In this document: piece by piece, positions 10,601-19,984 of the stretch | Layout: every line of letters starts with the position of its first letter | How positions within the stretch are numbered: position 1 is the first letter of the stretch | From: Actinomortierella ambigua | Lineage: Eukaryota > Mortierellomycota > Mortierellomycetes > Mortierellales > Mortierellaceae | Length of the DNA stretch: 25,025 nucleotides | Reading direction: 5' to 3' | Assembly: GCA_016098155.1 (NCBI GenBank) | Contig: JAAAJB010000529.1 | Location: forward strand, 1 to 25,025 | Program-made: the position numbers and the translations under genes | Notes under the pieces: generated by a model | What the model was told of the DNA's origin: nothing | What the model saw: the letters and a program-made list of their open reading frames with translations, nothing else | Databases searched by the model: none

Positions 10601-12530
10601 CATCATGCCCGAGATGGCCTTCATCAACACCGCCAAGACGACCGTGACCTTGACGGGCTTGATGGACGTCAACCCGATCCCGACATCGACCTCGATCTCG
10701 ACCCGCACCCCTCCCTTGTAATCCAGATGGAACTCGGCCGTCAGCTCACCGTTCGCATCGAGATCGTTCAGCTTTGTCCGAGTAATGAATGGGATGCTGT
10801 TGCCGATATCGAACGAACGCACCTTGATCTGGCCCAGAAACGACGGGCGCTTCAACTTGAGCGACTTGCGTGTGATCTTTTGGATAAAGAAGTCCTTCAC
10901 CTTTTGGGTCTTGTAGATGCTCAGAAACACGCGTCCCAGGAATGCGTTGAACCACCGCGTCTGCTCGTGGTGCTTGCCGGAATGCAGCGTCTGTACCAGA
11001 TTGTTCAATGCCTCTGGATCAAAGTGAGCCCTGTCCCGCACCTTTTGGCGTGTGCCTGGTTTCTGAAGTTTTGAAGCGCCGAGCAGTGCAAGATACCTAA
11101 CCCATTATTTTTTTTTGGATGGAGAGTCGGAACGAAACATAAGTCGTGGTTTTAAGATGGGGGGATATGTGTCCCTTTGTTTGTATTTGCTGAATAAATG
11201 CATTTGATATTGTCACTCTGTAATGAACACGAGGTTTTGTTGTTGAACCCGGAGTATCGTAAACATGCCAAGCGAGAGAAAAAAAAAAGACGCGCAAAAC
11301 AAACACAGCAGCGGGGACGAAACAAAAGAATGCATGCAAGTCCACGGGATTTACAGTTGGTATTCCCAATGTCCCGTCCAAAGACGACGCTTTCGGCCTG
11401 ATCAGCACGCTCCCTCTCCCTACCCTCCCCCCCTTCTTTCCCTTCCCTTCCCCTTCGCTGACCACTCCTCCTCCTCCATTGTGTTCTCCCCTCTCTCTCA
11501 CCCCTCACCCCCCCCTTTCCTTGTCCATTGTCTCATACACCCCATCCCTGCATTGTCGCCTTGGTCTTTCCTCCCAACAACACTCCTCCTCCTCCCGTTT
11601 CTCTCTCCTTCTCTCTATCTCTCTGAGCTGTCAATTCTCTCTTACCAGTCTTCCTTGACAACGGGCGATTGGATAAAGATGTAATACGCATCCTGATCTG
11701 CATCCTCCGAAGCTTGCTGCTGTTGTTGCTGTTGTTGTTGTGTGTTTAGCGAGGACGATGATGAATGAGTCGATGATAACGACGATCCTGATCGAGATAA
11801 ACCGCCGCTGATGAATACGTTGCTGCCATCCTTGGACTTTTTCCTCTGCGGCGGCAATTTGTTGCCTCGACCAGCACCACTGTTGCTGCTACCACCACCA
11901 CCACCACTGCCAGCATTCTCCTGAGGGTCCGGTGAAGAAGGAGGACTACCACTACTCGTCGCTGCCGTTGCTGTTGAGGCTGCACCTGCTCCTACTGCAG
12001 AAGTGGTCGCAGTAGCCGTCGAGTTGATCGTAGTGTTCGAACCATTCGACGCCACTCCTCCTCCTGTTCCTCCTCCTGTGCCTGTTCCTGTTCCTGTTCC
12101 TGATCCACCACCTCCACCTCCTCCTTTACTCTTGAGCCGAAGGACGATCGGGTTATCCTTATTAAAGATCTCATTGTCGGGCAAGTTATCCGGGTGGATG
12201 GCGACCGAGTAATGGGTCATCTTGAGCACGCCCTTGTCCTCGCGTCGTTGGTCGCTCTCGTACAGATACAGCGTGTCATACCGCAGCGTCGCATAGACAC
12301 TGTCCTTGGGCCGCGCATCCCGCTTCTGGAACAGCATGTTGGACATGTAGTCCGAGATCGACTCGGTCGCCGGCCCCAGCCGCGGCGTCCTCGATACCCG
12401 GAAATACCCCTCGCGGTTCAGTCGTGGATCGGATTGGAGTAGTACTTGAGCGTGTCCATGCTGGGGGTGGTGACCCTGTCGGTACGACTGCGGTTGTTGT
12501 TGTTGACTGTTGCCACTGCTGCTGCTGCTG

Positions 12531-12586
<56 letters not shown>

Positions 12587-12808
12587 CTTGTGTCGCTTCT
12601 TGTCGTCGTCGAAAAGCCCTTCCTGTTGCTGTTGGAGAGGATCAGAAGAGAGAGGAGGAGCAGTAGGAGCAGGAGGAGGAGGAAGCAGGGACCCGCGTGC
12701 AGGGAGCGAGATCCAGAGGGACAGCACAAAGACCAGGAAACAGAGTGGCAGGAAGGTCACACCTCCCAACAGGTAGGCCAGCACCAGCTGGGAGTTGAAT
12801 GCCAGCAT
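7643..12808 (-). CDS. NVJ2: Nvj2/TEX2-like SMP-domain lipid-transfer protein at membrane contact sites, two exons
   Basis: Exons (minus strand): 12808-11646 and 11096-7643, with a 549-nt GT-AG intron that splits the Trp codon in EDW|YLALLGASK; 1538 residues in total. In order: a transmembrane helix at residues 8-35 (LVLAYLLGGVTFLPLCFLVF) anchors the protein in the ER. A Ser/Gln-rich stretch follows. Residues about 128-400 hold a PH-like domain, starting REGYFRVSRTPRLG and closing AYYIFIQSPVVKEDWYLALL; a long Gly/Ser/Thr-rich insertion splits it. Residues about 430-612 form the SMP domain (WFNAFLGRVFLSIYKTQKVK, then FDIGNSIPFI, then RFWLGFQEPPKMDIVIEPIV). The remaining roughly 920 residues are low-complexity and acidic, ending SEDDPLLSGRLRPGD. 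The TM-PH-SMP order is that of yeast Nvj2 and animal TEX2, which sit at ER contact sites and move lipids such as ceramide. The tail is far longer than in yeast. The symbol is by family. Confidence 0.92.
7749..7789 (-). repeat. 24-bp tandem duplication in the Nvj2-like tail
   Basis: A 17-base unit starting GCCGCCTGCGACTTG occurs at 7749-7765 and again at 7773-7789, a 24-bp period. It encodes two copies of LKSQAATA near the C terminus. This looks like a recent in-frame duplication. Confidence 0.85.
12543..12584 (-). repeat. (CAG)14 microsatellite read as polySer
   Basis: Fourteen pure CTG units on the plus strand, preceded by CTA and further CTG units from about 12517. In the minus-strand reading frame of the Nvj2-like exon 1 they are AGC/AGT serine codons, forming most of a run of over 20 Ser between the transmembrane helix and the PH-like domain. 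Confidence 0.9.
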
Positions 12809-13531
12809 AGAAAGGCGCTAATGCACACTCCAGAAAAAAACAAGGGACCAGCAATCGAGAGAGGAGGAATTGCCAAAAAGAGAGAGAAAGAAGAAGAAGA
12901 AGAGGTGTGCAGTAAAGCGAAATGGGGGGGAGGGGTGAGAAGAAGGACGAAGAGGAAGGAAGGAAGGAGAAGGAGAGAGAAGGAGAAGAATGAAGAAGGA
13001 TGTGTTGGGGTTACAGCACAATGGGAATGGGGGAGACCCAAGACAACTTTGAAAGGGGGGAATCCTAGACCAAAGAGAAGCGAGAAATGAGGGAGAGTAA
13101 TGTGTATGCGAGAGTGTGTGTATGTGTATGTTTGTGTGTAGAGGAGGAAGAAAGAAGGAAGAAAGAAGAAAAAAAAGGTGAATGTAACCATGCAAACGAA
13201 TGTGCTGTGGCAATGACCTCATGGCGGAAGGTGTTTGGTTGGTTATTCTTCTCACTCTCTCTGTTCTCTTTCCCACCGTCGACATATCATGTCACTGTGA
13301 TGATGATTGGTTGGTGGAACCCCACCATGCTTCCTCTTCTCTTTCTCTCTCTCTCACATGTGGTTCTTGTCTCTCATCGACTCTCGGCGCCCAGCCCTGT
13401 CCAGCGGGGCGTGGGACATGTGGCCCAGGCGAAGCTTATATCAACCAACGAATGGAGCAGCCGTGGCTACTGCGTCTTTTTTTTATTTTTTCTTTTTCAA
13501 AGTTGGGGGGGAGAGGTCATAACAGGAGGGT

Positions 13532-13540
13532 NNNNNNNNN
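13532..13540. other. assembly gap, nine Ns
   Basis: Nine unresolved bases in the sequence as given. The gap sits about 50 nt from a G16 homopolymer, so a sequencing or polishing problem is the likely cause. It does not touch a called gene. Confidence 0.99.
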
Positions 13541-13587
13541 TGATATATTAAAGTGTTAATTGATAGAGGGGATGGCGGGACAGGTGC

Positions 13588-13603
13588 GGGGGGGGGGGGG
13601 GGG
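13588..13603. repeat. poly-G homopolymer (16 nt)
   Basis: Sixteen consecutive G on the plus strand, intergenic. The length may be inaccurate in the assembly. Confidence 0.9.
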
Positions 13604-13795
13604 CATGAAAGAGAGACTGTACAAGAGGGGGAAAAAGATGAATGATCGTTATGTTACATGTGGGATGGGAATGCGCGTATATATGCGTGTGTGAGTGTGT
13701 TGTTGTTGTTTTGCATGTGCTTCTGGGAGTGTGTGCGTGAATGTGTGTTGGTCTTTTACAAAAAAAAAAAAAAAAATAGTATGAAATGGTGGTCT

Positions 13796-13962
13796 CTACC
13801 AACCGTTCCACCGACGCTGCTGCTCGCGCTGCGCCTGAATGCGGCGCTTGGTCGATGCTAGATCAAGTTCGCCATCGCTCTCCAGTACCACCACGCGAGG
13901 ACGCACAACGCTAGCGCGTACCGCACGCGTCAGTGATCCGCTGTGCATAGAGTTTGATAACG

Positions 13963-14002
<40 letters not shown>

Positions 14003-14956
14003 CTGTGGCTTCGGTGGCTGCTCACCTCCCAAGAACACCCGGGAATGCAGCGCCCGCTCCATCGCAAGGTGACCCTCAATCTCTTCGTCCTCCACCTCAT
14101 TCAGACCGATATCGTGATGGCCATGACCACCACCGTTGGCCTGGCTCTGCATCTGCGGCTCAGGGCACCTGTCATATCTGTCATATCGATAGTCGCCCGT
14201 CGTCGACGCCGTATGCGACCGTGTACGTGTCCGGTCCGGGATACCAAGGCAGATACCGCCGCCCCTCTGCCAACCTCCGTACTGCATCTGCAGCTGGTAC
14301 AAGGCCTGAGCTTCCTCTTGCTCTTCCTCCTCTTGCATCTCATCGTCGCCCTGGCTGGGTGTGGATGCTTTGGATCGCTGGTGAGGAAGCTGAGGCCGCT
14401 CAAACAACAGTGCTCCGTTACGTTCCTTGACCGCTGGCTTTGGCTCGTTCTCCTCAATCTCCATCGCATCCGTATCCTTCTGTTGCTGTTGCTGATACTG
14501 GTGCTGATTCTCCTCCTCCACCACCACCTCCTCTTCCTCCTTGCTATCCTTCGCTTGCTGTTCCTGCTCTTCCTCTTCTTCTTCCTCGGCCCTCTTGCGT
14601 CGCTGCGCCTGTCGCTCCTGGTAGTAGAGATGACCGGCACCAAACCGAGTCTGATGTTGAACCGAGGTGCGTGCACCGCTGTGCCACTGCCAAAAGTCAT
14701 CCATGCCCGTGTGGACAATGTCGGCCGCATCAGGCGATGCGGTGGCTGTAGCCGTGGCGACGACGTCAGCCTCATGGCTGCAGGTACGGTGCCGACGAGA
14801 CTGAGCATCGCCGACCTCGCTGGCTGTAGCCGTCGTCGTCGTCGTCGTCGCGCCCTCATCGGTCCACTCGTGCTGCTCGACAGCAAGCTGGTAGGCTCGC
14901 TCCTCCTCCTCGACCATTTGCCACAGAGCCTTGATTGTGCGCGCATACTCTTGAGC
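13796..14956 (-). CDS. acidic, Gln-rich protein of unknown function (main 3' exon; first exon uncertain)
   Basis: The main exon encodes 386 residues, starting after a TTTAG acceptor with AQEYARTIKALWQMVEEEER, a likely amphipathic helix. It then carries a Thr/Ala stretch, MDDFWQWHSGART, a strongly charged Arg/Glu coiled-coil-like segment, several Glu runs, a run of about 14 Gln, and a basic C terminus (LASTKRRIQAQREQQRRWNGW). The frame meets a stop directly upstream of the acceptor, so an upstream exon is needed, unless translation begins at the internal Met at 14917. The Gln run and Glu tracts are encoded by CAG and GAG repeats like those of the neighbours. I do not recognise the family, and no signal peptide or membrane segment is seen in this exon. 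Charge and repeats suggest a nuclear or scaffold protein, but that is only inference. Confidence 0.65.
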
Positions 14957-15238
14957 CTAAATGGAAGTAAAAAAAAAAATGAGGGTACCTTGTGTGTGAG
15001 AAAAAAATAAAGCTTATTTTTTTTGTAACGTTTCGCAAGGTTCGCCCTCCTCCACACACTCCGCGCCCCAGTCTGCTCCCAGGAGGCGAAAGGGAAAAAA
15101 ACGAGGAATGGTGTGACATGGTTGAGTATCCGCCCTTCCCCCAAAGCGGATAATCTTCCCCTCCGCTTCCCCCGCCAGTTTTGTTGGGCAGGTACCTCTG
15201 AGTTCTTCCACAACCTCTCCTTCCCTTGCCCCGGTTAC

Positions 15239-15301
15239 TCGAAACGAAAGAGCAACTCCTCTCTTTTGGGCTGTCCACGCCCTGGTCATTCCCCTCAACA
15301 T
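15239..15301 (-). CDS. candidate first exon of the acidic Gln-rich gene
   Basis: An ATG at 15301 opens MLRGMTRAWTAQKRGVALSF, which is basic and free of acidic residues. A GTAACC donor after position 15239 joins in phase with the exon starting at 14956, giving a 407-residue protein. A stronger-looking donor (AG|GTACCT, exon end 15196) is in the wrong phase for the TTTAG acceptor; it would fit only if splicing used the next AG (CAAG, exon start 14949). The two models cannot be decided from sequence alone. Confidence 0.3.
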
Positions 15302-15790
15302 GTGTAACGTACAACTAATAGCTAATAGGACAACGGTGGAGTATAACAATGAATCGTCCCAAAAGAGGGGTTTGGGGATCCGTTGCTATCCAAAACGCCA
15401 CGGTGCGTATGAAGAGTTTGTACAACGTTCATTCTTCTCCTTCAATCCCCCTTTCGCGTTCCCCCGTTAACTCCTCCTTCTCCTCCTCTCCGTCCTCCTC
15501 CTCACTCCTCTTCTTCTTCCTCCTGGGTCTTCTCCCTTATGCTCTCAGTTCATTTTCTGCCTCCTCATCCCTTTTTTGGTCAGCATCCCCTTTTTCTTGG
15601 GTTGATTTTTTTTTGTTGTAATTATTGCTATTGTTGTGGTAATGGTGGTGGGGTGTTGTTCCTCCCCCTCTTCTCCTTTAGCAACACACATTCTCTTTAC
15701 ATCAAACACAGAAACACAGAAACAGAACATCCATTGTTCTCACTCTCCTTTCCGCTCCCCCTCTCCCCCCTTCCTCCTTTGTGGTGGTGC
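15302..15790. other. intergenic region between the two unknown Gln-rich genes
   Basis: This holds the upstream flank of the acidic Gln-rich gene and the 3' flank of the His/Gln-rich gene. It is mostly pyrimidine-rich on the plus strand (about 15435-15610 and 15735-15780). I see no clear TATA box, polyadenylation signal or coding exon. Confidence 0.4.
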
Positions 15791-16511
15791 TTATTTTTTT
15801 ACCATAGTCTCACGGGCACGAAGGGTTTCGGTAGACGGCTGGCAAAGGGGTAACCGACGAAGAGAGTGATGATGATGATGATGTTGTTGTTGTTGCATCG
15901 AGGAAGAGGCCGCGCCACCGGCCTCGGTCTGGACAGGTCGGGGCATCATTATCGCAGCGGCAGCTGCAGCTGCAGCCACTGCAGTTGTCTTTGGAGGATG
16001 ACTCTGCAGATGTTGCTGCAGATGTTGCTGGAGTGGATGCAGCTGATGCATTGGCTCGACGCGGTCAGCGCCCTCGTCGCGCTCATTCTGTTGTTGTTGT
16101 TGCTGCTGCTGGTGTTGCTGGGGTGGTTGCTGGGGTGGTTGCTGGGGTGGTTGCTGTTGCTGTTGCTGCTGATGCTGTTGCTGATGCTGCTGCTGCCGAG
16201 GACGGCTTTTCTGCTTCTTGGCATGTCGCGTATGCACGCGAGCACTGAGCCAACCAACGAGACCTTGCATGAGCGATGCTGTCCCTGTCGTCCCACCACT
16301 CTCACTGGTGAGCGCTTGACTGCCCGCTGTCGTGGATGGCGTCGCAGCTCGTTGCCTCTTTCGTCCGGTGTGGTGGTTGTTATTTTTGTGGTTGCTGCTG
16401 CTGCTGCTATTGCTATTGCTATTGTGGCTGCTGTGGTGGTGGTTGTGGTTGTCGTGGTTGTGGTTGTGGTTGCTGTGATCCACTGTGGAATCCATTGGGT
16501 GCTGCGGTGAC

Positions 16512-16552
<41 letters not shown>

Positions 16553-17425
16553 CTGCAGCTGAAGTCTCACCTCGCTAGCCTTGACATAGCTATATCGAGG
16601 CTTCTTCTTCTTCTTGTCGCCACCGAATCGCAAGGTACGCGACACTCTGCGCGCAATAACTTCGTGTGGCTTCAGGTACTGGTGTGGATGTCGGTTGGGT
16701 GGTTCGGTAATAATATGTCGACTGGAGGGCCAGTATTGTTTTAATTCACGAGGGTGGTGAGGGTGAGAGTGGTCGCGCGCCATGGAATGATCGTCGTCGT
16801 CGTCCTCCTCCTCGTCCAAGGGACTTGCCGTGTTGGTCACAAACGCAGTCAGCCCTGTTGGCACAGGCGGTGGAGCACGACGAGGTGGATGGGGAAGCGT
16901 CTGAAAGGACCGGGGACTGGTGATGGCGGTACTTTGACGATCTGCTGTGGACGATGCTACAACGGTCGAGGAAAGGAACGAGGTATGTTGTTGATGGCGA
17001 TAGGACGATGTGCAGGATTGGCGTCCGTCGAGGCAGATCGATGGGAACCTCGGGTCTTGTTGTTCGGATGTCGATTGGGAATGAGGGTGAGGAGGAGGAG
17101 GAGGAGGAGAAAAGTGCCGCGAGTCGTGGCGTGGAGGAAATCGCCGAGGGATGGTGAGTGTGAAGGGTACTTTTGTCTGAACAGGTCGGTGGTCGTAGTG
17201 TCGGTGAGTCTGTAGTCGCAGGTGGATATCTTTGGGAGTCGGCGAAGAATCATGGCCTGCAGCCGTTGTCGAAGATGAAGTCGATGTAGATGACAAGACT
17301 GAAGAATCAGAAGGAAGGTCGAAGGCTGGGTGGTGGCGAGAATTGCATTGAATGAAAGAGCTGCCGTCCTTCTTTGAGCGGGGCGTGTGCAGCTCTTTTT
17401 GAGTCAGCCAGCCTGTGGAGATCAT
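15791..17425 (-). CDS. His/Gln/Ser/Pro-rich protein of unknown function, single exon
   Basis: A 544-residue uninterrupted frame from ATG 17425 (MISTGWLTQKELHTPRSKKD) to TAA at 15791-15793. The first half is Ser/Pro/His-rich. An acidic patch (LDEEEDDDDDHSMARD) precedes what looks like the only folded or conserved segment, near residues 230-280: QYLKPHEVIARRVSRTLRFG, a basic KKKKK patch, then PRYSYVKASEVRLQL. The rest is low-complexity: a long Gln run, alternating His/Asn, a Ser/Asn stretch, three QQPP repeats, Ala9 and a His run before the C terminus (RETMVKK). There is no signal peptide or membrane segment. I do not recognise the protein. The basic patch could be a nuclear localisation signal, and His/Gln-rich proteins are often transcriptional regulators, but nothing here proves that. 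Confidence 0.62.
16119..16154 (-). repeat. three 12-bp tandem units encoding QQPP repeats
   Basis: TGGGGTGGTTGC occurs three times in direct succession on the plus strand, at 16119, 16131 and 16143. The minus-strand frame of the His/Gln-rich gene reads them as Gln-Gln-Pro-Pro units. Confidence 0.9.
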
Positions 17426-18390
17426 TTTGTTTTGTTGTCGCTATCGAAAGTAGCTTAATTGTTATGTTGTCGTCTTTGTCACCCAAGCTTTTTTAAGAAG
17501 ACGGGTGGGGGAAAGGAGGAAGAAATGTAGACAGTATGTAGAAAGTCAACGAGAGAGATGATATTGTAAACTCGATAATGAAGCGAAGGGTTGAATGGGA
17601 ATGAAAGGAAGAAAGGAAGGAAGAAGGGAAGAAACAAAGAAACAAAGAAAGGAAGAGGGAAAACAAAAGGAAAGCCAACTAAGGCGAACAAAAGAGAGCA
17701 AGAACAAAAAGAAGATGAGATGAACAACCGTAAGACGCGACAAAAGAGAATAATAAAAGGATGTGCCCTCTTTTTTGTTGTATGGACAGGACAGGCGCAA
17801 ATCAATGGGAAAAGGACAAGAAAAGGGTTGGCCAACCAAAACGGGGGGGGGGGAGAGAAGGGGACATGAGCAATTTAAATAGTGTCGATGGGGATCTCAT
17901 AGATTGTGCACAGGGCAGCTCACGACCGTCTGTGCAAAAGGGGACCAGCCAGGACAGGATAGGACAGACAGGTCAGGACAGACAGGACAGGAGGGCCCTG
18001 GAGGGAGGGAGGAGAGAGAGAACGCAGGAAAGAGAGTAAGCGCGCACGCACAGTCTTCTTCTCATCCATCTCTTCCTTCTCCTCCAACTCCTTTCAAAGT
18101 TGTTTTCGCGATGGTGGCCCTCTCTCACACATCCACTTCTCTTCAAAGTGATTCATCCCTTGCTGACACTTGTTCTTCCTTCCTCCTCTTGTTCTACTCT
18201 TACTATCCATTGTGACCTGTCATGACTGTCTCGGGGGGCAAGGGAAAGGAAGCAAAAGAGAGATGTCAAGGGGGGAGGAAGGGGGAAAACATACAATAAA
18301 GGGGGTGGGGGAGCAGCGAGACGTGTCAAGGGTTTGTGTATGGCTGGGCCAACAGCAACAGCACCGATGTACCAATGAGTGTCCTGTTTT

Positions 18391-18412
18391 TCTCTCTCTC
18401 TCTCTCTCTCTC
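18391..18412. repeat. (TC)11 microsatellite
   Basis: Eleven TC units on the plus strand followed by AG. A second tract of eight TC units lies at 18841-18856. Confidence 0.92.
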
Positions 18413-18559
18413 AGTGTCGTTGTCTCCACAAAAATAGGCACCTCTTGCCTCTTGCTCCCCAGCCTCTCGGGGCTCCATATTGCTCCCTTGGTTCATTTTC
18501 GAACCTTCTTGATCTCTCTCCTCTAACCAGCATCCTGCCTGGCAGTGCAGCTGGTAACC

Positions 18560-18718
18560 ATGTCGAGGTTGCCCAAAGGGGTCGAAGACGACGAGGACAA
18601 GGAGTCTTTGTCCAGCATCGCTGCTCTGTCGATTACCTTCTCCTTCTCTCCCTCAAGTGCAGTCTCTTCTTTCTTTCCTTCTCCATCATCCCCCACCACC
18701 ACTCCACCCACCCAATAA
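18560..18718 (+). CDS. possible small gene or terminal exon, 52 codons
   Basis: An ATG in good context (AACCATGT) opens MSRLPKGVEDDEDKE, an acidic start, then becomes Ser/Pro/Thr-rich and stops at TAA 18716-18718. AATAAA follows at 18728-18733. There is no recognised homology, and the second half follows the local pyrimidine bias, so this may be chance. The opposite strand is also open across it. Confidence 0.2.
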   Translation: MSRLPKGVEDDEDKESLSSIAALSITFSFSPSSAVSSFFPSPSSPTTTPPTQ

Positions 18719-19945
18719 TCCAAAAAAAATAAAGACGCGTCGAGTGGCGTACCAATCATCCAATCCGTTGTGCGCGTCGACAGACCGTTTCACCATCCTG
18801 CGCTGAACACCCCTCCTCCCCCACAGGATCACTTTATTTCTCTCTCTCTCTCTCTCCCTTTTGTCACGCAGCTCCCTATCATCCCTGGCTTACTCTCCCA
18901 CACCACTTGCCTTAACCTTGTTTTTCTTTTCTTTTCCAGTGCTGTTTATTATTTCATGCACCGTTGGAAAAGGCAGAAATGCAGCAAGGCGTGGGGGTGC
19001 CCAGTGCGGGCTGTCAAGCCAACATCAGGCCATGGCTCCCTTTTTCCACATTACCTTTTTTTCTCCCTGTTTCCATAATCCTTGGGGTTTTTCATGTACC
19101 ATCCGATGCATACTGCATAGTGGTACTTTAGCGGTCGTGGGAGTCGCCACCCTCCTCTTTCTTCTTCTTCCTTTTCCCTTTTTTTTTCTCCCTCTTGGCG
19201 CTGTGCCTTTTTTTCTTCACCCTCATTGTATCCCTTGTTGAACCCCCTACCCCCTACCCTGTCATCACCGGATACCGACTGGGCAGGGGGGGGGGCGCCT
19301 TTTTCGCGATGCATAAAGGCGCATGGGTGATCGACTGATAGATCCGCGGAACAACCGTTGGGATACCTAAGCACCTTTTCCTGCGCGATTACACTGGAGA
19401 AAGTTGTGGCGTAAAAAAACGCATGTACTTTTTTTTTATGGTGTTGGTGGTGGTGGTGGTGTTGGTTCCATCATGGGGTACGGATCCAAGCTGGACTGGG
19501 GCGTGGATGCATCTGCAAGGAGAAGAGAGATTGCTGCAATGATCAACCTCTTTTTCTCTTTTTTGCTCTGTTCAAGAAACACCATGTTTGAAAAAAAGAG
19601 AGAAAGGATACATCATGTACGTACAGTACACTGTACGCCTACCAAGTGGAGCCTATGCATCCACTACATTGATAATGCGCGGATTTCCCATAGGACACCA
19701 AAAAAAAAACTCAAAAAAGCGTCCGGCGTGAGTAGGGAGGGGGTTGTGATGCGTCTCAAAGACAATAACACCATGCCTTTTGTGCTCAACCACCACACCA
19801 TATGTAGAATGCATGCTCAAAGCTATGCGGGCACCAATATGTAGAGCCGACAAAGAAACAAGTGTAATGTAGAGAAAGAAGAAGAGGAAGAAGAAGAAGA
19901 AGAGGTGGAGGAGGAGGGGTATATTGGATGTGTAACATGTCCAGT

Positions 19946-19966
19946 CTAGCTAGCTAGCTAGCTAGC
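19946..19966. repeat. CTAG tetranucleotide repeat, self-complementary
   Basis: Five CTAG units plus C, 18 nt past the SCOC-like stop codon. Every unit is a palindrome, so the transcript could fold on itself in the 3'UTR of that gene. Confidence 0.9.
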
Positions 19967-19984
19967 GAGTACACTACTACTACA

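Larger units (their letters stand above)
12809..13795. promoter_or_regulatory. intergenic region: promoter side of the Nvj2-like gene and 3' flank of the acidic Gln-rich gene
   Basis: No gene is supported here. On the minus strand a GATATAAGC motif lies near 13434-13443, and a CCAAT element (plus-strand ATTGG) near 13301-13306; either could belong to the Nvj2-like promoter with a long leader. CATGTG E-box-like sites occur near 13357 and 13419. The rest is purine-rich (12840-13000), GT-rich (13100-13140) and homopolymeric. It also contains the assembly gap and a G16 run. Confidence 0.4.
17426..19984. other. gene-poor 2.5-kb region with purine/pyrimidine tracts and microsatellites
   Basis: No gene is supported with confidence. 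It contains a purine-rich plus-strand tract (about 17575-17760), clustered GGACAG/ACAGG hexamers (about 17948-17995), two TC microsatellites, and a small inverted repeat (19295-19322). A 52-codon plus-strand frame at 18560-18718 is followed within ten bases by AATAAA (18728-18733). A CTAG repeat lies at 19946-19966. A TATTTAAAT motif near 17875 (minus strand) could serve the His/Gln-rich gene with a leader of about 420 nt. Several pyrimidine-AG strings resemble acceptors, but compositional bias makes these unreliable. Confidence 0.45.

Noticed and set aside
13967..15010. A 347-codon plus-strand frame rich in Leu opposite the acidic Gln-rich gene
   Set aside because: The Leu runs are the antisense of CAG/GAG repeats, and the minus-strand frame has the acceptor and a more natural composition. 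A second minus-strand frame (14101-15213) is Arg-rich and is also a shadow.
17480..17840. Phe/Leu/Ser-rich minus-strand frames that resemble membrane segments
   Set aside because: They are the complement of a purine-rich tract; the hydrophobicity is a composition artefact.
19051..19374. Minus-strand frame with a donor-like end (KNPKDYGNREKK before GTAATG)
   Set aside because: It is mostly Glu/Lys/Arg from a purine tract, with no matching exon found on either side.
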